From Salipaludibacillus agaradhaerens (GTDB lineage: Bacteria; Bacillota; Bacilli; Bacillales; Salisediminibacteriaceae), in contig NZ_KV917378.1 in assembly GCF_002019735.1 (NCBI RefSeq), forward strand, positions 4,180,869 to 4,244,868: a DNA stretch of 64,000 nt, given 5' to 3'. The notes below the pieces were generated by a model. The model saw only the letters and a list, made by a program, of their open reading frames with translations, was not told the DNA's origin and did no database searches. Below are positions 18,219 to 27,057 of the stretch, in pieces. The position numbers and the translations under genes were made by a program. Within the stretch, counting starts at the first letter, position 1, and the number at the start of each line of letters is the position of its first letter.

Positions 18219-18482
18219 ATGGAGAAATTGTTAAAGTGGATTGGTTTAGCTATATTTCTTGGCTGGACGGTAGCTATCTTAGCTAATTTTAGTGTATATC
18301 AGCATTCAACAAGGGATACTGCTGGTTTAAATCCAATGGTAGAAGGTATTTTGTTTATGGCAATGATGCTTGGCGTTTACATTATTATTTGGAAATCGTT
18401 TGAGAAGAATCGCCAAGTAGCGTCAATACAATTAGTTGTCTTAGGCTGTATTTCATTAGGGATAGCTGTATTATTGTTGTGA
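18219..18482 (+). CDS. Small membrane protein of unknown function
   Basis: An 87-residue protein with three hydrophobic segments (about 5-24, 42-60, 68-87) and little soluble sequence. RBS AAGGAGGAG precedes the ATG by a good distance. It lies 55 bp after the thioredoxin-like gene and is probably the third gene of that operon. I do not recognise the family. Confidence 0.7.
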   Translation: MEKLLKWIGLAIFLGWTVAILANFSVYQHSTRDTAGLNPMVEGILFMAMMLGVYIIIWKSFEKNRQVASIQLVVLGCISLGIAVLLL

Positions 18483-18742
18483 GAGTTACTGGTATAAAAA
18501 AATCAGTTTAATACCTCTTTCTCAAATAATATTATATTAGATAATCATTTCCTTTGTAAAAAATCATTTGATGAATACGAAAATTGATTTTTCAATAGAC
18601 GAGCGAACAATGATTAAATGTGTCTATCCAAATGTTCGTGTTTAAAAGGGCTGCAATAAAGGAACGGTCAGCGAAGTCTGAAGCTCTTAATAATGATGTA
18701 ACAGGGTTTTAGTGCCCTATTTAGCTAAAGAGGGAAGTGTCG

Positions 18743-18916
18743 ATGGATTTTCTTCGAGGACACGGAACAATAAACATATTTTGTACTCTCTCAGAAAAGA
18801 GTAAGGATTTATGCGAGAACACAGCCATTATCTTTGACGCCTCATCGCGAGAGAATCAGCAGGAGGTTAAGAGGAAGTCATTGAATGATATTTTCATAGA
18901 AGTCAAATCACCATAG
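18743..18916 (+). CDS. Possible 57-residue hypothetical protein
   Basis: An ORF from ATG 18743 to TAG 18916, starting MDFLRGHGTINIFC, with a weak RBS (GAGGGAAGTG). Its stop codon lies inside the stem of a strong terminator, which suggests a small monocistronic gene or RNA. No family is recognised, and it could be a decayed fragment. Confidence 0.3.
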   Translation: MDFLRGHGTINIFCTLSEKSKDLCENTAIIFDASSRENQQEVKRKSLNDIFIEVKSP

Positions 18917-18944
18917 TCTCTTTTTTAGGGACTATGGTTTTTAT
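18910..18944 (+). terminator. Strong terminator
   Basis: ACCATAGTC (18910-18918) pairs perfectly with GACTATGGT (18930-18938), followed by TTTTTATT. Confidence 0.8.
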
Positions 18945-19127
18945 TAACTGAATGAATATCATCATTCAAAAAAAGATATCAACGCATTCGAATAATGATC
19001 GTGACCTTCATTTCAGACGGACACTCTCTGGAGGGGGTGTCTTCAGCTAACTTTTGCTCGGTAAATCTAAGTAAAAGTGGATTTTCAGGCTGCGTTTCAG
19101 TTTCATCTTCGCATATTAAATCAAACG

Positions 19128-19215
19128 AATCTTCAATCAGTGGGTGTTGTCGTCGTGCTTCTCCCCCTGATTGGCAGTTAAGTCAATCAGGACATTAGCG
19201 TCCTTATCTCCCTTC
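19128..19215 (-). repeat. Dispersed repeat, copy E (minus orientation, truncated)
   Basis: On the minus strand: GGGAGATAAGGACGCTAATG, TCCTGATT, CCAATCAGGGGGAGAAG, CCCACTGATTGAAG. Most of the first hairpin is missing. It lies downstream of the minus-strand tetR gene. Confidence 0.88.
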
Positions 19216-19290
19216 TCATTATGAAATCAATTCAACTCCCTATTTAGCATATAGATATAATTTTTTCCAATTGGAGACCTTTTGCTTTAC

Positions 19291-19878
19291 TTAAGTGTTC
19301 CTTAAATAGTGACAATAGAAATCTGATTGTATGTGCCATTGGTGCAAAAATTTTTCTTTATTACGGTCTAATGAATAATGCATACCAAATGCATCAAGTG
19401 TAATGACAATGCTTTCTGCAATGTTTGTTAATGCCGCATGTGATATTGGCTCTATTGAACGGATATAATCACTGAAGATGTTGATTAGATGTTGCTTTAG
19501 TTTATCTATCCGAACCTTATAATCAGGATTGGTCAATGCAAAATTAAAGTAATGAAACATAGCGATGAAAGTCTCCTCTTTTTCCACTGAAAGTTGAAGG
19601 GTTAATTCACCTAACATATGAAAGAATTCCTCTAATGTTTCAAATTCAAAATTGGATAAGGTGTGTGCTGTTTCTGAAGTAATGCTTTCAAAAAGATCAA
19701 TTAATATGTCATCTAGGGAACGAAAGTGATGAAATAAATTGCTTTTGCTAATGCCAGCTTCGTCTGCTATTTTTTTGGCACTTAAACCAGACATACCTTC
19801 TTGTGCAAGGATAGTAGTGGTGGCAATACGTATACGTTTTTTCGTTTCTATACCTTTTTTTCTTCTTAAGTCGTCCAT
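19291..19878 (-). CDS. TetR-family repressor
   Basis: A 195-residue regulator. The N-terminal HTH (RIATTTILAQEGMSGLSAKK, then GISKSNLFHHFRS) is typical of TetR/AcrR. The C-terminal ligand domain is not specific. It is divergent from a membrane-protein gene, and the 112-bp gap holds a 21-bp inverted repeat (19903-19952) over both -35 boxes. The natural inference is an autoregulated repressor controlling the membrane protein and acetyltransferase genes. Confidence 0.9.
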   Translation of the reverse strand: MDDLRRKKGIETKKRIRIATTTILAQEGMSGLSAKKIADEAGISKSNLFHHFRSLDDILIDLFESITSETAHTLSNFEFETLEEFFHMLGELTLQLSVEKEETFIAMFHYFNFALTNPDYKVRIDKLKQHLINIFSDYIRSIEPISHAALTNIAESIVITLDAFGMHYSLDRNKEKFLHQWHIQSDFYCHYLRNT

Positions 19879-19894
19879 TTATATCACCCATTAT

Positions 19895-19960
19895 AATATA
19901 TCACTAACTGTCCGATCGGTCAAAATTAATATTGACCGATCGGACGGTTAGTAATATGAT
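19895..19960. promoter_or_regulatory. Divergent promoters and TetR operator
   Basis: Arm 19903-19923 is the reverse complement of 19932-19952 at 20 of 21 positions, with an 8-bp centre; each arm contains the palindrome CCGATCGG. Plus promoter: TTGACC (19932-19937), 17 bp, TATGAT (19955-19960). Minus promoter: TTGACC (19923-19918), 17 bp, TATATT (19900-19895). Both -35 boxes lie in the operator. Confidence 0.9.
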
Positions 19961-19990
19961 GGTATTACATAAAATAAGGGAGGAATTGCG

Positions 19991-20557
19991 ATGAATGAGG
20001 GAAAAGTAAATATACCTAAATTTTTTCATGAATTGTTTGGTACAGAGCAGAAAAAAAGTGACTTAGCTATTGTTATTTTCTTCACAGTACTTTCAGGAAT
20101 AATTGTCAGTGTGGTGACAAAAGATTTTTTAATGGCGCTTACATGGTATCAAAACATTGTATTACTTCTTTTATACATTGATATAGCAGGAGGTGTCATA
20201 GCCAATTTTACGTTTGGGACAGATACCTATTATCAAACAAGGCCATTGGGTAGATGGGTGTTTATCGCAATTCATATACAACCAGTGCTCTGTGCATGGG
20301 TACTTGGAGGCTCAATGGCACTAGCATTCAGTGTCTGGGGTTACACAATAGCATCTGCTATCGCTATAAATTTGTTAAGGACAATGTCATTTCAAAAAGC
20401 ACTGGCAGGGGCTTTATTGACTTTAGGGCTAATAGGCATATTCCTTATAAGTGAGAGGATTGAAAATATTCTTTTAATTATTTACATGATGTTTATGATT
20501 AAAGTAATTTATAGTTTTGCCGTGGCTCATCATAGTGAGAAGGCCCTACATGGTTAA
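19991..20557 (+). CDS. Polytopic membrane protein under TetR control
   Basis: A 188-residue protein with a short N-terminal cytoplasmic segment and about six hydrophobic helices between residues 24 and 180. RBS GGGAGGAATT precedes the ATG. I do not recognise a family. Its position behind a TetR operator suggests a role in responding to or exporting a small molecule, but the sequence shows no transporter motif. Confidence 0.75.
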   Translation: MNEGKVNIPKFFHELFGTEQKKSDLAIVIFFTVLSGIIVSVVTKDFLMALTWYQNIVLLLLYIDIAGGVIANFTFGTDTYYQTRPLGRWVFIAIHIQPVLCAWVLGGSMALAFSVWGYTIASAIAINLLRTMSFQKALAGALLTLGLIGIFLISERIENILLIIYMMFMIKVIYSFAVAHHSEKALHG

Positions 20558-21167
20558 AATTAGCAGGCATAATTTTAAAGCGTCTAGTACATTATTAGGA
20601 ACAGCCTTTTCAAATGACCCTTTATTCACCTATTTATTTGCAAGTCATTCAAAAGCAGATATCACTAAGTTTTTTCATTTCGTTTTAACATATCAGCAAA
20701 TAAAGGAACAGTTAATCATAGGTAAAAAAGAAAATGATCTTTTGCAAGGCTTAGCATGCGTTGAAAAACCACAAGCGACAAAAACTATTAAGTCAGTTTT
20801 AATACAAATAAAGTTATTTTTGCTTATCTTGCAATTGACTTTTCAGGTAAAGTGGAGGGCATTCAAAAAAATCAATTACTATATGAAAATGATAAGTGCC
20901 CGACGTCCAACAGAGCGGCATCATTATTTAGTTTGTATTGGAGTGAATCATAAAGAACAAGGAAAAGGGGTAGGAAAGTGTCTACTTGATGCCATTCATG
21001 AGATAGTTGATCATGATCCTTTAACAACAGGGATTGCACTTGATACAGAGAATGAAGATAATATCGCCTTTTATAGATCGTTCGGCTATCAATTGATAAG
21101 TGAGGATAGACTGGGCGAAATAATGATCTATACAATGTTCAGAAGTAAAAAGAGTGTTAACAAGTAG
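20550..21167 (+). CDS. GNAT-family N-acetyltransferase
   Basis: A 205-residue protein with an acetyl-CoA-binding core near the C terminus: EQGKGVGKCLLDAIHE (motif A, a variant of Q/RxxGxG/A) followed by ALDTENEDNIAFYRSFGYQ. ATG 20550 has GAGAAGG upstream and overlaps the membrane-protein stop by 8 bp, so translation is coupled. It is probably a detoxifying acetyltransferase in the TetR-controlled operon; the substrate is unknown. Confidence 0.82.
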   Translation: MVKISRHNFKASSTLLGTAFSNDPLFTYLFASHSKADITKFFHFVLTYQQIKEQLIIGKKENDLLQGLACVEKPQATKTIKSVLIQIKLFLLILQLTFQVKWRAFKKINYYMKMISARRPTERHHYLVCIGVNHKEQGKGVGKCLLDAIHEIVDHDPLTTGIALDTENEDNIAFYRSFGYQLISEDRLGEIMIYTMFRSKKSVNK

Positions 21168-21169
21168 CC

Positions 21170-21221
21170 TTTTATCACAGATAACGGAGGTTAACGTCCT
21201 GATTGAAGGTTCGTTTTATAA
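21170..21221 (+). repeat. Dispersed repeat, copy F (minimal deletion derivative)
   Basis: Only the ends remain: TTTTATCACAGATAACGG joined to TTAACGTCCTGATTGAAGG and TTCGTTTTATAA. Both hairpins are internally deleted. It lies 5 bp after the GNAT stop codon. The rest of the gap to 21608 holds no supported gene. Confidence 0.85.
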
Positions 21222-21608
21222 ATCAATCGTCTAATGTTACATTATTTAATTTATCTTGTATCGACTTTGACACCTGTCACTCAAAAGTCATTCAAGCCCT
21301 ATTTTTTTCACTTACTAAAAACATTAAGCCTAAGAAATGTTATCAAAAAACACTTGTTTATACTGATAAAAGTGATCTAAACAGGATGAGTCAGAACGAA
21401 GACTCCAAGTTAATTCATGACCATTTTTGTAGAGATATAAATGTGCTATTTTAACACTAAATCTGGTCTTGGAGTAAAGAGGTCCAACCGAGAACATTCC
21501 AAAGTTATCTTTAACAGTGGTACTTCTTTTTGATTGACATTTTAGTATGACATGCTTATAGTTAAAAAAGTTAATTGTTTAATTTCTTAATAATTTATGA
21601 GGTGTTTT

Positions 21609-22064
21609 ATGAATCATTTAAATGACGTGTTTGATGAAATTGAAAAATATCTTGTGGATATTAATTTGAGACTTAATTATGAATTCAATTCAGAGTTTGC
21701 AAACAAACAAATGTCAAAGAACCAACAGCTAATACTTTATTTAATTGGTGTCAATGGCATTAATCATGTCAAAGACTTAGCTTATTACATGAATTTGTCT
21801 GCTAGTGCCATCAGCCAAATGATAACAAAAATGGAGCAGATGCATTTAGTAACAAGAGAAATTGATACAACTAATAGGCGGAGTACTATACTTAAATTAG
21901 GAAGTGAAGGTGAAGCACTACTCGAAGAACTTCAAGATAAACGTAGAAAGATAGCGGCTAAATATTTAACGAAAATGGATGAAAATCATTTAGTAAATAT
22001 TAGGGATGCTCTGAAACATGTAAATGACATTATATATAAAGCACAGGAGGAGGATTCCAAATGA
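21609..22064 (+). CDS. MarR-family regulator
   Basis: A 151-residue winged-helix regulator: VKDLAYYMNLSASAISQMIT is the recognition-helix region and TREIDTTNRRSTILKL the wing. ATG 21609 is preferred because GAGGTG lies just upstream; the ATG at 21597 overlaps that RBS. Its 3' end overlaps the start of the RND exporter gene by 4 bp (ATGA), so it is the co-transcribed local regulator of that pump. Confidence 0.9.
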   Translation: MNHLNDVFDEIEKYLVDINLRLNYEFNSEFANKQMSKNQQLILYLIGVNGINHVKDLAYYMNLSASAISQMITKMEQMHLVTREIDTTNRRSTILKLGSEGEALLEELQDKRRKIAAKYLTKMDENHLVNIRDALKHVNDIIYKAQEEDSK

Positions 22065-25000
22065 GACATTTAACCGGCTTTTCAATAAAAAGGCCAGTTT
22101 TTACATTGGTCACAATGACACTCTTTATAATACTTGGATTTGTTTCTTTAACCAATATCCCGTTAAAGCTTATACCCGATATTGATGCACCTATGGCAGC
22201 AGTTGTGACAAGCTATAATGATGCTAGCCCCGAGGAAGTAGTTGATAGAGTTACAAAGCCTATGGAGGACAGTCTATCAACTATTTCAGGATTAAATAAT
22301 ATTAGCAGTATCTCCATGGAGGGTTCCTCCATGACTATTCTAGAATTCTCATGGACAACCTCCATAGATGATGTAGAGAACGATATTATAAGCAGGATGA
22401 ACCAAACAGCCCTACCATCGGGAGCAGGGGAGCCACAATTTCTAAAATTTGACCCCTCGCAGTTTCCAATCATTCAGCTTTCTTTATCAGCTGGTACCGA
22501 AGATGCAGACTTAAATAGCCTTGTTCAGGAGCTCGAATCTGATTTGCTTCGAATTGAAGGCGTTGCAACAATTGACCTTTTAGGAGATGCAATTGATGAG
22601 ATTGCCATTACTCTTGATCAAAATGAACTGGAGGCCTATGGGCTTGATCACACCGACGTGATTCAAGTTCTTCAAACACACAATGTTACTGCGCCAGGAG
22701 GTGTCGTAACAGATGGTGATACAGATATTTCAACCCGTGTTTTATTTGAGTTAGGTAGCGTTGAAGATGTAGAAAATATTGTTCTAACGGTTGATACTGA
22801 ATCAGGAGATGATATTACCCTCGCTGATGTAGCAAATGTAGAAATAGCACCAGAACCCATTGATGTCATTACGCAAACGAATCAGGAAGATGCTATTTTA
22901 GTTAGCGTTCAGCAGCAGGCTGATGCTAATACGTCTCAAGTATCTCGAGACTTTAGAGACGGATTAGATGAGCTACTAGAAGAGGAGCAATATAGCGATA
23001 TTGATTCAGATATTTTGTTTGATCAAGGCAATTATGTGGATAGGGCTATATCAAGTGTAGGGATAGCACTTCTTGGCGGAGGAATCATTGCTATGCTTGT
23101 ACTATTCGCCTTTTTAAGAAGTTTTAAAACACCTTTGTTAATCGGTATCGCTATACCGTTTTCTGTCATTGTCACTTTTGTGTTGTTATATTTCTCTAAC
23201 TTCTCATTAAATATTATGACGCTGGGTGGCTTGGCCCTTGGAATCGGGATGTTGGTCGATAATTCTATCGTTGTTATTGAAAATATTTATCGACATTTAG
23301 CTATGAAAAAAGAACCAAAGCAAGCTGCTTATGAAGGAACTAAGGAAGTAGCTACAGCTATTACAGCTTCCACATTAACGACTATTTCTGTCTTTTTACC
23401 AGTGGTATTTATTTCTGGAATTGTCGGAAATCTATTTAGAGAATTTGCTCTGACCGTCTCCTTCAGTTTAGTAGCATCACTCTTCGTAGCTTTAACTATC
23501 GTGCCGATGCTTGCTAGTCGCTGGCTTAAAGCACCAACAGAAGCAGTTGAAGAAAAAAGAAGGGATTCCCGATTTATCGGATTTTTTGATAGCTCAACAA
23601 GATGGGCACTTAAGAATAGATTGATTGTTTTCTTAATAACATTTGTTCTTTTAATTGCCGGTGTCTTTGGAGTATCAAGAGTAGGAACAGAGTTTATGCC
23701 TGCTACCGACGAAAGCTTTTTTCAAATCGAAGTGGAGAATGAAGCAGGTACAACGTTAGAGGTTACCTATGAAGATGTTCAAGAGATTGAGTCGATATTA
23801 GATGATTATGCAGAAATAGAACATTACACTGCAATAACGGGTTCCTCTGGTAGTGGTATGCAAATGGGCGGAGGAAGTACCGCACATGAAGCAGTTATTT
23901 ATGTCACCCTTGTTCCGATAGCCGATCGAGATACGTCCGCGATGGCATTTATTGATACTATTCGTAGAGATGTTGAACGAGCAGCTCCTGATGCTGATAT
24001 TTCAATGCAAGTCGAGGATTCACTAGGAACGGATCCGAATACCTTCACGTTTGATATTAGTGATTCTAATCCAGAACGCCTGGAAGAAGTAGCTCATGAT
24101 TTGTTAGAAGAATTCAATGAAATGAATGAATTCACAGACGTCACAAACTCACTTGAAGAAACGATACCGGAATTGCAATTAACGATTGATGATGAAGCGG
24201 CTAGAGAAGCAGGACTAACACCAGCTGCAATTGCCGAAGCTGTTAACGAAAAAACGGGGGGCGTCTTTGCGACTCAAGTGGTGACGGCTGAAAATGATAT
24301 TTATGAAGTGCACGTACGTTATGATGATGAATATATTGATAGTTCTGAGGCATTGGAAGAGTTACTTATCCGTAATAATGAGGGTGAGTATATAGCTTTA
24401 AGTGATTTAGCTGACTTTGATGAAGGAACGAGTCCTGAAACGATAAACCGTGCAAATCAGGAACAGGCAGTTCAATTTTCTCTTACGTTCGGTGCGGATT
24501 ATAACTTAGGAGAAATAAATGAATTAGTTGTTGAAACCATAGATGATTATGAAATGCCTGATGAAACAACGATTAGTTATACAGGTGATCAGCAGTTACT
24601 TGAGGATGCCTTAAGTGATTTAACACTTGCCTTAATTTTAGCGATTGTGTTTGTTTATCTCGTATTAGCTGCCCAATTTGAATCTCTTAGATACCCATTT
24701 GTTATCATGTTTACTGTTCCATTAGTCATCATTGGGGTAGCGATTGGTTTAACAGTAACATTAACACCTATTAGTGTGACAGCATTTATCGGTCTCATTG
24801 TGCTCGTAGGGATTGTTGTTAACAATGCGATCGTTCTCGTTGATTATATCAATCAACGAAAAGAAGCTGGATATCGCAGCTATGAAGCCATTATTGAAGG
24901 AGTTAAAGATCGGGCAAGACCAATATTAATGACGGCCTTAACGACTATCTTAGGTTTAGTGCCACTGGCTTTAGGAATCGGTGAAGGGACAGAAATTCAG

Positions 25001-25486
25001 CAGCCGATGGCCATTACAGTGATTAGTGGCATGATCAGTTCAACATTTTTAACGCTTATATTGATTCCTGTCATATATAGTCTGTTTGATAAGGACACAC
25101 GATTTATTAATAGAAAATATATGATGCCTGACGGTCAACGCATTCCTGCCTATTTGTTGGAAGATAAATACACAGACGAGCAGGGGCGTGCAAGACAACA
25201 TTACGAATTACCTTCTAATGGATCAGAAAATCTATCAGAACCACAGCTTTCCGAATTTTATAAAGAAGCTGATGAAAGTCCGTTTAATGAGTATGACCTA
25301 GAAGTAGTAGAGAGTGAGAAGCTTGAGGACTCACATAAAGGTGATTCTGAGGTGGAAGAAGTTGAGCCATCTGGCACCCATGGACCAGTAAAAAACGAGG
25401 ACAATATTTCTGAAATGAGTAAGGAGGATCTATTGCACGCTTTGGAAGAGATAATAGAAAAAAATAAAAACAACCGCGATAAATAA
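22061..25486 (+). CDS. RND-family efflux transporter (SwrC/AcrB type)
   Basis: A 1141-residue inner-membrane RND pump. It has the N-terminal helix (FSIKRPVFTLVTMTLFI), large extracytoplasmic loops after helices 1 and 7, GIGMLVDNSIVVIENIYR in helix 4, and the matching GIVVNNAIVLVDYIN in the second half. B. subtilis SwrC (YerP), a surfactin and antimicrobial exporter, is the nearest type I know. After the last helix (about residue 1015) comes an acidic tail of roughly 120 residues with many Glu, Ser and Asp, longer than usual. It is co-transcribed with marR. Confidence 0.93.
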   Translation: MRHLTGFSIKRPVFTLVTMTLFIILGFVSLTNIPLKLIPDIDAPMAAVVTSYNDASPEEVVDRVTKPMEDSLSTISGLNNISSISMEGSSMTILEFSWTTSIDDVENDIISRMNQTALPSGAGEPQFLKFDPSQFPIIQLSLSAGTEDADLNSLVQELESDLLRIEGVATIDLLGDAIDEIAITLDQNELEAYGLDHTDVIQVLQTHNVTAPGGVVTDGDTDISTRVLFELGSVEDVENIVLTVDTESGDDITLADVANVEIAPEPIDVITQTNQEDAILVSVQQQADANTSQVSRDFRDGLDELLEEEQYSDIDSDILFDQGNYVDRAISSVGIALLGGGIIAMLVLFAFLRSFKTPLLIGIAIPFSVIVTFVLLYFSNFSLNIMTLGGLALGIGMLVDNSIVVIENIYRHLAMKKEPKQAAYEGTKEVATAITASTLTTISVFLPVVFISGIVGNLFREFALTVSFSLVASLFVALTIVPMLASRWLKAPTEAVEEKRRDSRFIGFFDSSTRWALKNRLIVFLITFVLLIAGVFGVSRVGTEFMPATDESFFQIEVENEAGTTLEVTYEDVQEIESILDDYAEIEHYTAITGSSGSGMQMGGGSTAHEAVIYVTLVPIADRDTSAMAFIDTIRRDVERAAPDADISMQVEDSLGTDPNTFTFDISDSNPERLEEVAHDLLEEFNEMNEFTDVTNSLEETIPELQLTIDDEAAREAGLTPAAIAEAVNEKTGGVFATQVVTAENDIYEVHVRYDDEYIDSSEALEELLIRNNEGEYIALSDLADFDEGTSPETINRANQEQAVQFSLTFGADYNLGEINELVVETIDDYEMPDETTISYTGDQQLLEDALSDLTLALILAIVFVYLVLAAQFESLRYPFVIMFTVPLVIIGVAIGLTVTLTPISVTAFIGLIVLVGIVVNNAIVLVDYINQRKEAGYRSYEAIIEGVKDRARPILMTALTTILGLVPLALGIGEGTEIQQPMAITVISGMISSTFLTLILIPVIYSLFDKDTRFINRKYMMPDGQRIPAYLLEDKYTDEQGRARQHYELPSNGSENLSEPQLSEFYKEADESPFNEYDLEVVESEKLEDSHKGDSEVEEVEPSGTHGPVKNEDNISEMSKEDLLHALEEIIEKNKNNRDK

Positions 25487-25503
25487 TGATGATGCTTTGT
25501 GAG

Positions 25504-25535
25504 AAAGAGGGAGGAAAACCTTCCTCTTTTTTTAT
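25504..25535 (+). terminator. Terminator after the RND gene
   Basis: An 11-bp stem (25504-25514 with 25519-25529), AAAA loop, then a run of Ts. Confidence 0.85.
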
Positions 25536-25673
25536 GATCAAAAGGATGTTCAAAACAGGGGAAATACCCTTTTATCGGTAAATTCCGTGTAAAATAAGTA
25601 ATTTAAGGCGTTTGTCCAACCAAAATTCATCCTTCTCAATACACTATTATGAAGATGTTGAGGAGGTGAGCAC

Positions 25674-25910
25674 GTGAGTCAGATGCAATATTATTTTGAT
25701 ATATGTAACAGGTACAAAGGTAGGCATGTGCATATAACAGACTTGTGCGGTAGAAAATATTACGGAAAAATTGTTCATGTGGACCAACATCATGTCTATT
25801 TGCAACCGACAAGTGATTTTGGAGGGTATGGATACGGTTTTTATACCATTCCGATAGCACTAGCAGCAATTGGCGGATTCGCTTTAGGAGCAGCATTTTT
25901 CTGGATTTAA
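25674..25910 (+). CDS. Small Sm-like protein with hydrophobic tail
   Basis: A 78-residue protein started by GTG with GAGGAGG upstream (an ATG at 25683 is a second option). The N-terminal half, GRHVHITDLCGRKYYGKIVH then VYLQP, has the spacing of an Sm/LSm-like beta barrel. A Gly/Tyr-rich linker (FGGYGYGF) leads to a hydrophobic C-terminal helix. Short proteins of this layout are common in bacilli and uncharacterised. It appears monocistronic. Confidence 0.7.
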   Translation: MSQMQYYFDICNRYKGRHVHITDLCGRKYYGKIVHVDQHHVYLQPTSDFGGYGYGFYTIPIALAAIGGFALGAAFFWI

Positions 25911-26071
25911 CTGGAATGAGGAGCAGAGCCTTGCGGCGAAAACCAACTTCATGTCGAATGAAGTTGGTTTTCTTGTTCTAAAAAAACTTTTCATTTACTA
26001 GCACATAGTGATAAACTATAGTAGTTACAAAATGGCTAAATAGAGCCTTATCCGTAAAAGGGGAATGGATA

Positions 26072-26698
26072 ATGAAGAAGAGTAATCTCTTTGCTTTTAT
26101 AGGGTGTGTTTTCCTTATCCTTGCAGCTTGTAATGATAATGAGAAAGGATCGACAGAGAAAATAGATGAATCTGATGATCTTAGTACTCTTGTTTCTACG
26201 AATAAGAAATTGACTGAACAACTGGAAGATGAACGGCAGAAAATAGAAGAATTAGAAGAAGAAAATAGGCGCTTAAAGAACGACATTTTAACATATAAAC
26301 AGCAAGCGATTGAAACAGAAGAGCAGCATGAAGACGAACTGGCATTGCGAGTGGAAATAGAGGAGAAATTGTTAGACATCTTTGAATACATGCATGAAAG
26401 AAATCATGATGATTTACAAACGATGCTTGCTTCAAATGTGACCATTGATCATGAATTAGAAGCTTTAAATATAATGGAACACGATAGTGGCATAGATAGG
26501 ACGATGCACTACTTACAATTTGACCCTGTTCCTTACATAGCCCAGAGGGGTTTTTCATTAGTGGATGACACACATTATACGAGTGATTATGCTATGTATA
26601 CATTAACCGACGATGGTTTCCAGTATGACGGTGGGGTTGAAGTTGTATTTTCATTTGAAGAGGAATGGAAACTTTCCTCCATACGATATGTACAATAA
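26072..26698 (+). CDS. Lipoprotein with coiled coil
   Basis: A 208-residue lipoprotein. The signal ends LILAAC (Cys20); a long charged coiled coil follows at about residues 45-105, and then an alpha/beta domain of about 100 residues resembling an NTF2-like fold. Strongly acidic, as expected for an alkaliphile surface protein. Function unknown. Monocistronic with its own terminator. Confidence 0.8.
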   Translation: MKKSNLFAFIGCVFLILAACNDNEKGSTEKIDESDDLSTLVSTNKKLTEQLEDERQKIEELEEENRRLKNDILTYKQQAIETEEQHEDELALRVEIEEKLLDIFEYMHERNHDDLQTMLASNVTIDHELEALNIMEHDSGIDRTMHYLQFDPVPYIAQRGFSLVDDTHYTSDYAMYTLTDDGFQYDGGVEVVFSFEEEWKLSSIRYVQ

Positions 26699-26711
26699 TA
26701 AGAAGTAAGGA

Positions 26712-26744
26712 AAAGGCTGGTTTAATTTTAAACCAGCTTTTTAT
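26712..26744 (+). terminator. Terminator after the coiled-coil lipoprotein
   Basis: GCTGGTTTA pairs with TAAACCAGC around ATTT, followed by TTTTTA. Confidence 0.8.
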
Positions 26745-27057
26745 GTGGTTAACACGATATAAAAATCTATCGCAGTGTGGGCTTTTTCCTTCATAAATGG
26801 AGACATCATCTTTCATTGGGACAAACTTTAAATTTTAATAGTTATAGAAAGATGTTCACCAGATAAACTCATTTGTCTCTAGAGGACACTGAGCAATAGG
26901 AAAATAAGATTTCATGAATTTGTCATAGAGATGATACGGAATTGTAACTAATTAACGCGTCACAACGCGTGATTCTTATTTATAATAAAGATAAGATGTG
27001 AGTCAGTACTATCATTTGTGAAAAGATGCACATTATGACATCCAGGTGGTGAGTTCA

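Noticed and set aside
21203-21454. 83-codon plus-strand ORF starting inside repeat copy F
   Set aside because: Starts with a TTG in the repeat tail without RBS; the product resembles nothing and is Cys- and Phe-rich.
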